NCBI RefSeq assembly: GCF_009769735.1
Contig: NZ_WSRO01000002.1
Span: 2,988,001-3,052,000 of the forward strand
Origin: Streptomyces sp. BA2
GTDB taxonomy: Bacteria > Actinomycetota > Actinomycetes > Streptomycetales > Streptomycetaceae
Reading direction: 5' to 3'
Length of the DNA stretch: 64,000 bases
Shown here: one piece after another, positions 52,501-60,254 of the stretch
How the letters are laid out: each line of letters starts with the position of its first letter
Numbering within the stretch: the first letter of the stretch is position 1
Notes under the pieces: model-generated
Databases searched by the model: none
What the model saw: the letters and a program-made list of their open reading frames with translations, nothing else
What the model was told of the DNA's origin: nothing
Made by a program: the position numbers and the translations under genes

Positions 52501-52827
52501 CTCGGTGGCGAGGCGGTCGAAGCGGTAGAGGTCGATGTCGTCCGGCGCGGCGCACAGCTGGTAGCCGCCGTCGGTGGAGGTGATCGCCCCGGCGCCGATG
52601 GCCCGGCGCAGGCGGCCCACCAGGGCCTGCAGCGCGCCGGTCGCGTCGGCGGGCGGATCGCCGTGCCACACCTCGTCGACGAGCGCCTGGGCCGGGACGG
52701 TCCGGGGGACGCGGAGGGCGAGGATCGTCAGGAGGGCGCGCAGCCTCGGGCCGCCGACGGCGATGAGGGTGCCGTCGGCGTGGACTGCCTGGGTGGTGCC
52801 GAGAATGCGGTAGCGCACGGGGTCCAT
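49513..52827 (-). CDS. AfsR/SARP-like transcriptional regulator (wHTH-BTAD-NB-ARC-TPR)
   Basis: 1104 residues from ATG at 52827. Order of domains: winged helix of OmpR/SARP type (about 5-93; PRLRALLTILALRVPRTVPA), bacterial transcriptional activation domain BTAD (about 98-245), STAND NTPase with P-loop GPGGAGKT (293-300) and Walker B RMLLILDNCEHV, SREPLGVPGE, then helical TPR-like repeats to the end. This is the layout of large ATP-dependent activators such as AfsR that control secondary metabolism. It is convergent with the DrrAB-type exporter (41-bp gap), which could be a target. A 205-bp upstream region shows no clear operator. Confidence 0.95.
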   Translation of the reverse strand: MDPVRYRILGTTQAVHADGTLIAVGGPRLRALLTILALRVPRTVPAQALVDEVWHGDPPADATGALQALVGRLRRAIGAGAITSTDGGYQLCAAPDDIDLYRFDRLATEGTNALADSDAAKAAAILDDALALWQGPALADLPDRTAEAARWESRRLEARRARLAAALALGRAEQVLPELAALCESHPLDEPLQALRLRALRDAGRPAQALAAYDGVRRLIADRIGADPGPELRALHEELLHADAPKAPPARTRTAQRPQGNLRARLTSFVGREDDIDAIRGDLARARLVTLLGPGGAGKTRLSQEAAEAHAGGVPDGVWLAELAPVEDPDAVPEAVLTALGARETVLRGAGAEELRAVSEWHGDDPVVRLTEHCAPRRMLLILDNCEHVIDAAARLADRLLAHCPGLTVLATSREPLGVPGELLHPVEPLPEPIALRLLADRGAAARPDFRIEDDRAAAAEICRRLDGLPLAIELAAARLRMLTPRQIADRLDDRFRLLTNGARTVLPRQQTLRAVVDWSWDLLDTPERTVLRRLSVFAGGCDLAAAEAVCGAPAESPDVADVLGSLVDKSLVVAAPSPQGVMRYRQLETVGEYARERLDEAGDRAAAERAHLVYFRELARLTEPRLRGGGQREAVERLEVEYENLRTALRHAVAAGEEQEALCLVLSLSWFWTIRDLRIEIRNWSRDVVALGPDPFVRPVTPVEPLYERCTDNPPPMRPEVLEEARRGVHLIQLSCMDMNLEVWQTPEAAEKLAGIREAYRPGLPQTCWSPGSLWFFAVLLDGDIDQLHVIIDATIATCRERGYDWELAASLQQRANILANRADRAGDARRDADESLEIFTRLGDVWGMAEALSSRGEAHERRGRFTLAAEDFGAAIEHAERLGAPAQVSVLTARLGAVLAEAGELARGEELLWSVMERDGKAAANSSESLPAARFFLVDLLTRTGRTVEAREQLRLLREEFKAVDFVIFEGFMLGAEAWISAVEGRHAEALATSRAALDKSLDPLSKMMAPQMTSVHLTTAARALAALDGGRYAHDAARLIAVADRELPPGHFAPAAEREIRTAAEESARGALGDTAYEAAYAEGGSLSVEEAAALCDTYIG

Positions 52828-53032
52828 TGTCTCTGGTGGCGGTGAGGAGCGGTGCAGGGCGCTGCCCTGGGCAGGCGCACCTCGATCACCGTCCGGTGCC
52901 GGGGGCGCTCTTCGGCGTCATCGGGCTGCGTTCCGGTGTGCCTGTGCCCACGAAGAAGGAAACTGCCGGTCCCGGCTTCGATCGCTGGGCAGGCCGCTGT
53001 CCTCCCGGTCCGCGGATCAGGAAAGACGCCGG

Positions 53033-53398
53033 TCACTCGGCATCATCCGGTACGTCGAGCGAAACCAGCACCCCCACCTCCCGCCGGAAGTACCCCTGCT
53101 CCCGGCTCCCCTCCACCGGGTCCACGAACCACTTCGGGCAGCTCTCCACCGGGCGGAGCCACTCCTCGCCCTTCACCGGCTCGAAGGTGTCCGTGCCGGC
53201 CGCCCGCGCGAAGCCCCACGTCACCATCTGGACCGACCGCACCCGCCCCACGGTGTCCGGCCCTTCCTCCCCGTGCCGCTCCACGGAGTACAGCTGCGGC
53301 CCGCCGCCCAGCTGCCACGCCACCTCGTCCCCCACGGAGAACGGTGTCCCGCAGCACTCCATCTGCCAGTCCTCGTACATCACGTTCCACAGCGCCAT
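53033..53398 (-). CDS. DUF6578 small protein
   Basis: 121 residues from ATG at 53398; the nine-residue upstream extension (MGSSGEGGG) is non-conserved in character. Recognisable start MALWNVMYEDWQMECCGTPF with an adjacent Cys pair, then SVGDEVAWQL, as in the DUF6578 family of actinobacteria. The middle contains HGEEGPDTVGRV and the end FRREVGVLVSLDVPDD. No signal or membrane segment. Function unknown. It is divergent from the M50 protease gene with 107 bp between them. Confidence 0.8.
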   Translation of the reverse strand: MALWNVMYEDWQMECCGTPFSVGDEVAWQLGGGPQLYSVERHGEEGPDTVGRVRSVQMVTWGFARAAGTDTFEPVKGEEWLRPVESCPKWFVDPVEGSREQGYFRREVGVLVSLDVPDDAE

Positions 53399-53505
53399 GC
53401 CCCCACCCTCCCCGGAACTCCCCACGGAGTGCGAGACGTTTTCTCCGTACGCCGGGGTACGGTCCCGTACGACAACCGGCCCGCCACCTCCAGGAGCCCC
53501 GCCCC

Positions 53506-54309
53506 ATGACCACCGCTCCCACCCGACGCAGCGACCGGCGGATCAGCCCCGTCTTCCTCGGGATCGCCGCCGTCACCGCGGTCTCCGGCTGGGCCGCATG
53601 GACCGGATTCGCGGACAATCCGGGGCTGGCGGTCTTCCTCTTCGTGACGGCGGCCTGGATCGTCTCGCTCTGTCTGCACGAGTACGCGCACGCGCGCACC
53701 GCCCTGCACAGCGGCGACATCTCCGTCGGCGCGAAGGGCTATCTGACCCTCAACCCGCTGAAGTACACGCACGCGCTGCTCAGCATCGTGCTTCCGGTGC
53801 TCTTCGTGATCCTGGGCGGCATCGGCCTGCCCGGCGGCGCCGTCTTCATCGAGCGGGGCCGCATCAGGGGCAAGTGGAAGCACAGTCTGATCTCGGCTGC
53901 GGGGCCGCTCACGAACGTGCTCTTCGCGGTCGTCTGCACCGCGCCTTTCTGGCTCGACTCGCTCTCCGGCGTCCCGGACACCTTCCGGTTCGCGCTCGCG
54001 TTCCTTGCCCTGCTCCAGGTGACGGCCGCGATCCTGAACTCGTTGCCCATCCCGGGCCTGGACGGGTACGGCGTCATCGAGCCCTGGCTGTCGCACAAGA
54101 TCCGCCGCCAGGTGGAGCCGTTCGCGCCGTTCGGCCTGATCGCCGTCTTCGGCATCCTGTGGATCCCCGAGGTCAACGGCGCCTTCTTCGACGCGATCGA
54201 CGCGATCCTGCGCGGCCTCGGAGTCACCGATCTGGAGACGTACTGCGGCCAGGACTTCTACCGCTTCTGGGACGGCGACACGAGCCAGTACTGCACGCTC
54301 AACCCGTAG
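53506..54309 (+). CDS. M50 (site-2 protease type) intramembrane metalloprotease
   Basis: 267 residues from ATG at 53506 (AGGAG about ten bases upstream). Zinc motif H58-E59-Y-A-H62 inside a membrane segment, preceded by AVFLFVTAAWIVSLCL, and second motif NSLPIPGLDGYG (N-x-x-P-x-x-x-x-D-G) supplying the third ligand Asp. Four to six hydrophobic segments; no PDZ domain, so a minimal form. Site-2 proteases cut membrane-bound regulators, for example anti-sigma factors. The substrate is unknown. Its stop overlaps the convergent small membrane protein gene by 11 bp. Confidence 0.92.
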   Translation: MTTAPTRRSDRRISPVFLGIAAVTAVSGWAAWTGFADNPGLAVFLFVTAAWIVSLCLHEYAHARTALHSGDISVGAKGYLTLNPLKYTHALLSIVLPVLFVILGGIGLPGGAVFIERGRIRGKWKHSLISAAGPLTNVLFAVVCTAPFWLDSLSGVPDTFRFALAFLALLQVTAAILNSLPIPGLDGYGVIEPWLSHKIRRQVEPFAPFGLIAVFGILWIPEVNGAFFDAIDAILRGLGVTDLETYCGQDFYRFWDGDTSQYCTLNP

Positions 54310-54490
54310 CGGTGCGCGCGGCGTCCCGCTCGGCCTTCGCGCGACGCAGGTAGTACCACGCCATGTTCGAGGAGAGTCCGGCCAGCAGCACCCAGATGGC
54401 GCCGATCCAGTAGCCCTGGACGAAGGAGACCACGGCCGCGACGACGGCGAGGGCGCAGACCGTGAGGGCGTAGAGAGCGAGGCGGGGCAT
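54299..54490 (-). CDS. Small two-segment membrane protein
   Basis: 63 residues from ATG at 54490 with AGGAG nine bases upstream. Two hydrophobic helices (LALYALTVCALAVVAAVVSF and YWIGAIWVLLAGLSSNMAWY) followed by a basic tail RRAKAERDAARTATG. Its 3' end overlaps the M50 gene by 11 bp on the opposite strand. No named family recognised. Confidence 0.75.
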   Translation of the reverse strand: MPRLALYALTVCALAVVAAVVSFVQGYWIGAIWVLLAGLSSNMAWYYLRRAKAERDAARTATG

Positions 54491-54605
54491 GGGGGTCGGC
54501 TCCTGTCGGGGGTCGGTCCGGGTGGTTCGGCTGTCGGTCCGGATGCTGAGCGGGCCTCCGTACGAAACGGCGCCCGCACCCAGTGTCCCCCATGCCCGCT
54601 ACGCC

Positions 54606-55310
54606 CTAGACGTCGGTCACGCGCAGTCCCGCGTGCGCCTTGTAGCGCCGGTTCACGGAGATCAGGTTGGCCACGAGGGACTCGACCTGGTGCGCGTTGC
54701 GCAGCCGTCCGGCGAAGACGCCCCGCATGCCGGGGATCCGCGCGGCGAGCGCCTGGACGAGGTCCGTGTCGGCGCGGACCTCGCCGAGCACCATCACGTC
54801 GGTGTCGATCTCCTCGACGGCCGGGTCCTGGAGCAGGACCGCCGACAGGTGGTGGAAGGCGGCCGTGACCCGGGAGTCCGGAAGGAGGGCGGCGGCCTGC
54901 TCGGCGGCGCTGCCCTCCTCGGGCTTCAGGGCGTAGGCGCCCTTCTTGTCGAAGCCGAGCGGGTTCACGCAGTCGATGACGAGCTTGCCGCTCAGTTCCT
55001 CACGCAGCGCCTCCAGAGTCTTGCCGTGCCCGTCCCACGGCACGGCGACGATCACGATGTCGCTGCGCCGCGCGCACTCCGCGTTCTCGGCGCCCTCGAC
55101 GCCGAGGCCGAGCTCGTCGGCGGCGGTCCGCGCGCGCTCGGCGGCACGGGAGCCGATGATCACCTTCTGGCCGGCGCGGGCCAGGCGGTAGGCGAGGCCG
55201 CGGCCCTGGTCACCGGTGCCGCCGAGCACGCCGACGACGAGCCCGGAGACGTCGGGCAGCTCCCAGGGATCCTTGGCGGGAGCCTTCTGCACACTGTCGT
55301 TAGAGGTCAT
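54606..55310 (-). CDS. npdG: NADPH-dependent F420 reductase
   Basis: 234 residues from ATG at 55310; an in-frame GTG at 55328 adds six residues. NADP-binding Rossmann motif VGVLGGTGDQGRGLAYRLAR (about 27-46) with IIGSR at the end of strand 2, followed by IVIVAVPWDGHGKTLEAL and VIDCVNPLGFDKKG, typical of F420:NADP oxidoreductase. The enzyme exchanges hydride between NADPH and cofactor F420, feeding F420-dependent reductases, possibly including the PPOX-like protein at 24.5 kb. It is close behind the sialidase gene on the same strand (37 bp). Confidence 0.93.
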   Translation of the reverse strand: MTSNDSVQKAPAKDPWELPDVSGLVVGVLGGTGDQGRGLAYRLARAGQKVIIGSRAAERARTAADELGLGVEGAENAECARRSDIVIVAVPWDGHGKTLEALREELSGKLVIDCVNPLGFDKKGAYALKPEEGSAAEQAAALLPDSRVTAAFHHLSAVLLQDPAVEEIDTDVMVLGEVRADTDLVQALAARIPGMRGVFAGRLRNAHQVESLVANLISVNRRYKAHAGLRVTDV

Positions 55311-55347
55311 GCGGCCGACCTTACTCACCGCCCGTCCCGCGCCCGAG

Positions 55348-56424
55348 TCAGGCCAGCGCGGCCACCGGTATCCGCCGGAACGTGATGGTCTCGTACGCGC
55401 TGAAGTCTCCCGTCTCGTAGAGGAGTCCGACGGTCTCGTCGTCGACGCGGACGAGGTCGGAGTACGCGGCGGGCAGCCCGTCCACGGTGTACGCGTCCTG
55501 CCACGTGGTGCCTGAGTCCCGGCTGCGGCGCACCGTCATCAGGGCGCGGAAGCCGGGGTCGGCGGGCCCGGAGAACAGCAGCACGTCCGGCGTACGCAGC
55601 TGCAGCACGCTGCACTCGACGACGGGACCGACGAGACCGGCCTGCGGCCGGAAGGGCTTGACGAGACTCCGGCCGCCGTCGAGGGAGTGGGCGTCGGCGC
55701 GGGTGCCGGGGGCCGGGGAGTCGTTGCGGGTGTTGAAGTAGAGCCGCCCGTCGGGGAGTTCGGCCGCGGTGGTCTCGTTCACGTTCACGTAGCCGTTGGT
55801 GTTGTCGTCGACGTAGCCGATGCGCCAGGTCTGGCCGAGGTCGTCGCTGAGCAGGCAGTGGCCGCCGTTGTACTTGCCCTCGGTGCCGTTGTCCGTCCCG
55901 GTGGGCGGCAGGGAGTGGTTGGCGGGTACGACGACCCGGCCCGATGCGGTCTGCACGGCGTGCCCGGGGGTGGTGGCGTACCACCGCCAACTCGTCTTCT
56001 TCACCTGCGAGGTGATCTCCCTGGCGGCCGACCAGGTCAGCCCGTCGTCGTCGCTGTGCCGCACCCAGATCCGCCGCCCGTTCGCGGCGGACACCTTGCC
56101 GCGGCGGATGGCGTCCTCGGTCGCGGCGGCGGCGTTGCGGACGTGGACGAGGAGGATCCGTCCGGTGGTGAGGACGACGGGGGCGGGGTTGCCCGCGAGG
56201 TCGGCGCCGTTCTGGACGACGACCTGGAGCGGGCCCCAGGTGCGGCCGCCGTCGCTGGACCGCTTCAGTACGACGTCGATGTTGCCGAAGTCCTCCTGCG
56301 AGCCGACCCTCCCCTCGCAGAAGGCCAGCAGGGTGCCGGAGGCGGTGCGGACGACGGCGGGGATCCGGAAGCTCGCGTAGCCCTCGCGTCCGGCGCGGAA
56401 GGGAACAGTTGTCTCATCAGCCAT
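55348..56424 (-). CDS. Sialidase-like exo-glycosidase (GH33 type), no signal peptide
   Basis: 358 residues from ATG at 56424. Six-bladed propeller features: Y/FRIP motif ASFRIPAVV (about 17-25), Asp boxes SSDGGRTW, SDDDGLTW, SDDLGQTW and SRDSGTTW, catalytic-type Glu in NETTAAEL and a Tyr in LLYETGDFS. The start is directly at the propeller with no secretion signal, so it would be cytoplasmic as read. Real sialidases are normally secreted. Either a non-classical route, a missed upstream exon-like start (none seen), or a different substrate. It is transcribed with npdG downstream and is divergent from the next gene (78 bp). Confidence 0.88.
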   Translation of the reverse strand: MADETTVPFRAGREGYASFRIPAVVRTASGTLLAFCEGRVGSQEDFGNIDVVLKRSSDGGRTWGPLQVVVQNGADLAGNPAPVVLTTGRILLVHVRNAAAATEDAIRRGKVSAANGRRIWVRHSDDDGLTWSAAREITSQVKKTSWRWYATTPGHAVQTASGRVVVPANHSLPPTGTDNGTEGKYNGGHCLLSDDLGQTWRIGYVDDNTNGYVNVNETTAAELPDGRLYFNTRNDSPAPGTRADAHSLDGGRSLVKPFRPQAGLVGPVVECSVLQLRTPDVLLFSGPADPGFRALMTVRRSRDSGTTWQDAYTVDGLPAAYSDLVRVDDETVGLLYETGDFSAYETITFRRIPVAALA

Positions 56425-56502
56425 CCCCGGTCAGTCCCACCCCGGGCGAATTCCCGGTGAACTCCGCCTGACGACTCGCCCGTTGAGGCAGGATGCGACC
56501 CC

Positions 56503-57117
56503 ATGGACGCCGTACGGGTAGCGCTGCTGCGCGAAGTGCTCGCGGGAACCGAGTGGGTGGGCGCGACGCGCCGCTTCGCGGGGACGCTGCGTTCCTCGGT
56601 CGTGCCGCACGGCGGGGGTCTCCTCCTCGTGGGCACTCAGGAGTACGAGCCGTGGCATCTGGCCGCGCATCTCGTGGACGAGGCGGCGTGGTCCGGGACG
56701 CCGGAACTGACGCCGACGCTCGTACGCCACCGGGTGCGGGACGGCGATCCCGTGCACCTTTCGACCGGGCTCGGCCGGATCGAGGCGGCGAGGCGGGGAG
56801 AGACCCTGCTGGTGGTGGCGCCGGACACGCCCGCTCCGCCGCCGGGGGCGGACCTCCTTGAGCGGGTCCACGACGCCCGCGCGGCGGGCGCGACGGTACT
56901 GTCCCTGGGTCCGGGGCACGGTGATCTGCGGGCCATGGCCCACGAAGCCCTGCCGGTGCCGGAGTCGCCCGACATCGACCTGGACATGGTCCAGCACCTG
57001 GTGAGCGCGGCGGCGGGCGAGAACTCGCTCCCGGCGGCGCGAGGTCGCCGACGGCTTCGTGACCGGTTGTCCCGCCTGGCCGACCAGCTGACGGCGCCGC
57101 CACCGGCGCGGTGGTGA
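56503..57117 (+). CDS. Conserved actinobacterial protein of unknown function, SIS-like C-terminal half
   Basis: 204 residues from ATG at 56503. Alternating hydrophobic strands such as GGGLLLVGTQEYEPWHLAAH and GETLLVVAPDTP, then AAGATVLSLGPGHGDLRAMA and MVQHLVSAAAGENSLPAARG, suggest a Rossmann-type sandwich, possibly SIS-related. No signal or membrane segment. I do not recognise it with certainty. Placed upstream of the strongest family B hairpin. Confidence 0.7.
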   Translation: MDAVRVALLREVLAGTEWVGATRRFAGTLRSSVVPHGGGLLLVGTQEYEPWHLAAHLVDEAAWSGTPELTPTLVRHRVRDGDPVHLSTGLGRIEAARRGETLLVVAPDTPAPPPGADLLERVHDARAAGATVLSLGPGHGDLRAMAHEALPVPESPDIDLDMVQHLVSAAAGENSLPAARGRRRLRDRLSRLADQLTAPPPARW

Positions 57118-57150
57118 GGCTTCTGGCGGGGGCGCCTTCTGCGGTGAACC

Positions 57151-57256
57151 CTGAGCCGCCGCTGCGCGGCGGATGTCTCCCGCCCACCCACCCGTTTGCC
57201 CTGCGGGGTAATCGGGTGGGTGGGCGGGAAAGATCCGCCGCGCAGCGGCGGCTCAG
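57151..57256. terminator. Family B perfect-form element: 51-bp near-perfect inverted repeat
   Basis: Bases 57151-57201 pair with 57206-57256 around a 4-base loop; I count only about four mismatches. Each arm itself contains the CCGCCGCTGCGCGGCGG hairpin and GCCCACCCACCCG. It lies between the convergent gene at 56503 and the gene at 57380, so it can end transcription both ways. Confidence 0.92.
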
Positions 57257-57379
57257 TTCCCACGGTGCTGGCGGCGGGCGTCGGGCGGCCTCGCGCGCGT
57301 GGCCTCGGTCGCCGCTCTGACGGCGGTACTGCCGAAGCTGCTGTCCACCGCGGGGTGACGGGCCGTCCCGGCGGCGGGG

Positions 57380-57613
57380 TCAGGCCTTGCCCCCCTCGCC
57401 CCGGGCGTCCTTGTCATGCCACTTCGGGTCGGTCTCCCACTCCAGGTTCCGCTCGGCGGCGGTCTCCATCGCCCGCTGGGCCTCCTCCCGGGAGGCGTAC
57501 GGCCCGAAGCGGTCCTTGCCCGGACAGTCGGGGCCCTCCTCGACCTTCTTGTGCTCCAGGCAGTAGAACCACTCGCCCGGTTTACCGACGGTCCGCTTCT
57601 TGAACAGTGGCAT
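57380..57613 (-). CDS. Small conserved actinobacterial protein
   Basis: 77 residues from ATG at 57613, fixed by GAGGAG six bases upstream; the eight-residue extension upstream is non-coding-like. It contains [20 protein letters not shown], with two Cys about 15 apart and His, which could bind zinc, and [20 protein letters not shown], a short SPOR-like alpha/beta repeat. No signal. Divergent from map, with only 57 bp between starts. Confidence 0.8.
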   Translation of the reverse strand: MPLFKKRTVGKPGEWFYCLEHKKVEEGPDCPGKDRFGPYASREEAQRAMETAAERNLEWETDPKWHDKDARGEGGKA

Positions 57614-57670
57614 GGTCTGCTCCTCTCTCTCCGCCATGCTGCCCCACCACCGCTGGTTAGACTCGCTTGC

Positions 57671-58528
57671 ATGTCTGGCCAGTCACTGCTCGTACCAGGG
57701 GAGCTCTCTCCCATCCGCCCCGTTCCGGGAAACATCAGGCGCCCGGAGTACGTGGGGAAACCCGCGCCCACCCCGTACACCGGGCCCGAGGTGCAGACCC
57801 CCGAGACCATCGAGCTGATGCGCACCGCGGGCCGTATCGCTGCCCGCGCGATGGCCGAGGCCGCCAAGCACATCGCGCCCGGGGTGACCACCGACGAGCT
57901 GGACCGCGTCGCCCACGAGTACATGTGCGACCACGGCGCCTACCCCTCCACGCTCGGCTACCGCGGCTTCAAGAAGTCGCTGTGCACCTCCGTCAACGAG
58001 GTCATCTGCCACGGCATCCCGGACTCCACCGTCCTGGGCGACGGCGACATCATCAACCTCGACGTGACCGCGTACATCGGCGGGGTGCACGGCGACAACA
58101 ACGCCACGTACCTGGTCGGGGACGTCGACGAGGAGTCCACCCTGCTCGTGGAGCGGACCCGCGAGTCCCTCGACCGCGCCATCAAGGCGGTCAAGCCCGG
58201 CCGCCAGATCAACATCATCGGCCGCGTCATCGAGTCGTACGCCAAGCGCTTCGGCTACGGCGTCGTCCGCGACTTCACCGGCCACGGCATCAACACGTCC
58301 TTCCACTCCGGCCTGATCGTCCCGCACTACGACAGCCCGCACGCGACGACCACCATCCAGCCCGGCATGACGTTCACGATCGAGCCGATGCTGACCCTCG
58401 GCACGTACGAGTACGACATGTGGGAGGACGGCTGGACCGTGGTGACGAAGGACCGCAAGCGGACCGCGCAGTTCGAGCACACGCTCGTGGTGACGGACAG
58501 CGGGGCGGAGATCCTTACGCTTCCCTGA
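57671..58528 (+). CDS. map: Methionine aminopeptidase, type I
   Basis: 285 residues from ATG at 57671. It removes the initiator methionine from new proteins. Dinuclear metal ligands all present: D131 and D142 ([12 protein letters not shown]), H205 (TGHGI), E238 (IEPML) and E269 (FEHT). The N-terminal 40-residue extension ([20 protein letters not shown]) is the actinobacterial type 1c form with a proline-rich linker. Followed by the iron-regulated heme locus. Confidence 0.96.
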   Translation: MSGQSLLVPGELSPIRPVPGNIRRPEYVGKPAPTPYTGPEVQTPETIELMRTAGRIAARAMAEAAKHIAPGVTTDELDRVAHEYMCDHGAYPSTLGYRGFKKSLCTSVNEVICHGIPDSTVLGDGDIINLDVTAYIGGVHGDNNATYLVGDVDEESTLLVERTRESLDRAIKAVKPGRQINIIGRVIESYAKRFGYGVVRDFTGHGINTSFHSGLIVPHYDSPHATTTIQPGMTFTIEPMLTLGTYEYDMWEDGWTVVTKDRKRTAQFEHTLVVTDSGAEILTLP

Positions 58529-58573
58529 GCTCTGAGCGGGTAGCGTTTTTACCGACAGGACGTCGGGAACCAG

Positions 58574-58602
58574 TTGACTTAGGTAAGCCTAACTTGGATG
58601 AT
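58574..58602 (+). promoter_or_regulatory. Iron-box promoter of heme oxygenase
   Basis: -35 TTGACT (58574-58579), 17-bp spacer, -10 GATGAT (58597-58602). TTAGGTAAGCCTAA (58579-58592) in the spacer matches the DtxR/IdeR/DmdR iron box half (TTAGG-4-CCTAA). Iron-loaded repressor would block it. Confidence 0.8.
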
Positions 58603-58678
58603 CGGTAGCGGTCGCACTGGTTCCCGCCTTTCGTCGGCTCTTCGCGTTCCTCGCTTTCTTCGGCTTCGGAGGTCCCTC

Positions 58679-59335
58679 ATGGATCCGTTCTCCACGGTCA
58701 TCCGCACCGCGTCGCACGAGCAGCACACGGAGGCGGAGACCTCGACGTTCATGAGCGACCTGCTCGGCGGCAGGCTCGGCGTCGACGCGTACGCGCGCTA
58801 CACGGAACAGCTGTGGTTCGTGTACCGCGCCCTGGAGGAGGGCGCGGAGGCCCTGAAGGGCGATCCGGTCGCGGGACCGTTCATACAGCCCGAGCTGCTG
58901 CGCGTCGCGGAGCTGGAGCGGGACCTCACGCATCTGCGGGGCGCGGGCTGGAAGTCTTCCGCCGCTCCCCTGCCGGCCACGGCGGCGTACGCGGCGCGGG
59001 TCGCGGAGTGCGCGCGGGAGTGGCCCGGCGGTTATGTCGCCCACCACTACACCCGCTACCTCGGCGATCTCTCCGGCGGCCAGATCATCCGCGGCAAGGC
59101 GGAGCAGACGTGGGGGTTCGCCCGGAAGGGCGACGGTGTCCGGTTCTACGTCTTCGAGGGCATCGCCAACCCGGCCGCGTTCAAGCGGGGCTATCGGGAG
59201 CTGCTGGACGGGCTGGGGGAAGTGGTCCCGGATGAGCTGGAGAGGCAGCGGATCGTGGACGAGTGCAAGCGCGCTTTCGCTTTGAATACGGGGGTTTTCC
59301 GTGAGCTGGGGGAGGAGTTCCCGCTGTCGGCGTAG
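58679..59335 (+). CDS. hmuO: Heme oxygenase (biliverdin-producing)
   Basis: 218 residues from ATG at 58679 (GGAGG, 6 bases upstream). Helical heme-oxygenase fold: proximal histidine region IRTASHEQHTEAE (His at about 12-16), AHHYTRYLGDLSGGQIIRGK (distal helix with the flexible G-D-L-S-G-G). It splits heme to biliverdin, CO and free iron using O2 and electrons. The iron-box promoter shows it is expressed in iron limitation, in line with heme as iron source. The HtaA genes and binding protein nearby deliver the heme. Confidence 0.95.
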   Translation: MDPFSTVIRTASHEQHTEAETSTFMSDLLGGRLGVDAYARYTEQLWFVYRALEEGAEALKGDPVAGPFIQPELLRVAELERDLTHLRGAGWKSSAAPLPATAAYAARVAECAREWPGGYVAHHYTRYLGDLSGGQIIRGKAEQTWGFARKGDGVRFYVFEGIANPAAFKRGYRELLDGLGEVVPDELERQRIVDECKRAFALNTGVFRELGEEFPLSA

Positions 59336-59385
59336 GGCGTCCCTGCGGGCCCCCGAAACTGGGGGCTCCGCCCCCAGACCCCCGC

Positions 59386-59548
59386 TCCTCAAACGCCGGA
59401 GGGGCTATTTTTCCCGCCCACCCACCCGATTGCCCCGCAGCTGATTTTCCAGCCCGTCCGGCGTTTGAGGACGAACTCGGCGGAGCCGGTGATGACGGCA
59501 ACCAAGGCCCTCGCGCCAGCGAGTTTTCGGGAAGGGGCGGGGTTGGGG
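59386..59548. repeat. Family A element with family B inserted in its loop
   Basis: Inner arms TCCTCAAACGCCGGA (59386-59400) and TCCGGCGTTTGAGGA (59457-59471) as in the copy at 18.9 kb. The loop holds TTTTTCCCGCCCACCCACCC then GATTGCCCC (59408-59437), a piece of family B. The right outer arm TCGGGAAGGGGCGGGGTTGG then GG is at 59527-59548; the left outer arm is missing. It separates the convergent heme oxygenase and PhzF genes. Confidence 0.85.
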
Positions 59549-59569
59549 AAAAGACCGCCGGAGGCAACC

Positions 59570-60229
59570 TCAGCCCCTCGCGAGCCGCACCCGTCCCCCC
59601 ACCTCAATCACCCCACCCGGCGCCGGCGCCGTAAGGATCTGCGAGCCACGCCCCTGCGTGATGTTGAGCGCACGGCCAAGACGCTCCGTCAGGAGCAGCG
59701 CCGCCGCCCCCGTGGCCTCGTCCTCCCGGATGCCGTCGTCCCGCCCAGGAAAGCCCCGCGCACGGACCCGCCCCGCCGCCTCGTCCTCCCACGCCCACGC
59801 GTACACCCACTCCCCTGGCGGGGGCACCGCGAGGGCGTCCACCTCGGCCGGGGTTCCGTACGGACGAAGGACGCGACCCGGCGCCCAATCCGCCCGCGCA
59901 GCGATCCAGCTGAACTCCCCGTCCTGGCGGGCCTCCACGACCCCCGCGGGCGTGACCAGTTCAGGGACGTCGAGGAGCCAGGACGTACCTACGCAGGGGT
60001 GCCCGGCGAAGGGCAGCCGCAGCGTAGGGGTGTAGATGTCGATGACCCCGCGCTCGGGGTCATCCACGAACACCGTCTCGCTGAAGCCGAGCTTCGCCGC
60101 GACCTCCTGCCGCTCACCACGCCCAGGGACGCGGGCCCCGTCCCGCACGACACCCAGCTCATTGCCGTGCCGACCGTCGGGCCCGCAGAACACCCGGAGT
60201 ACATCGAGACCGTCAGGCAGTTGCGTCAT
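59570..60229 (-). CDS. PhzF-family isomerase-like protein
   Basis: 219 residues from ATG at 60229. PhzF fold: VFCGPDGRHGNELGVV near the start (normally a catalytic Glu follows the G-N), RLPFAGHPCVGTSWLL (typical G-H-P-x-x-G) and DGIREDEATGAAALLLTERL (GxxExxATGSA). Shorter than usual PhzF (about 270-300). Isomerases of this family act on small ring or chain compounds, as in phenazine synthesis, but most have unknown substrates. It lies 25 bp after the HtaA gene and may be in its operon. The usual Glu in the first motif is at N-E-L here. Confidence 0.85.
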   Translation of the reverse strand: MTQLPDGLDVLRVFCGPDGRHGNELGVVRDGARVPGRGERQEVAAKLGFSETVFVDDPERGVIDIYTPTLRLPFAGHPCVGTSWLLDVPELVTPAGVVEARQDGEFSWIAARADWAPGRVLRPYGTPAEVDALAVPPPGEWVYAWAWEDEAAGRVRARGFPGRDDGIREDEATGAAALLLTERLGRALNITQGRGSQILTAPAPGGVIEVGGRVRLARG

Positions 60230-60254
60230 CCCGGCATTCAAGCACCCCGGGGTT

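Noticed and set aside
48637..52845. 1402-codon forward open frame across the ABC permease and the AfsR-like gene
   Set aside because: It overlaps two clear genes in other frames and shows no domain.
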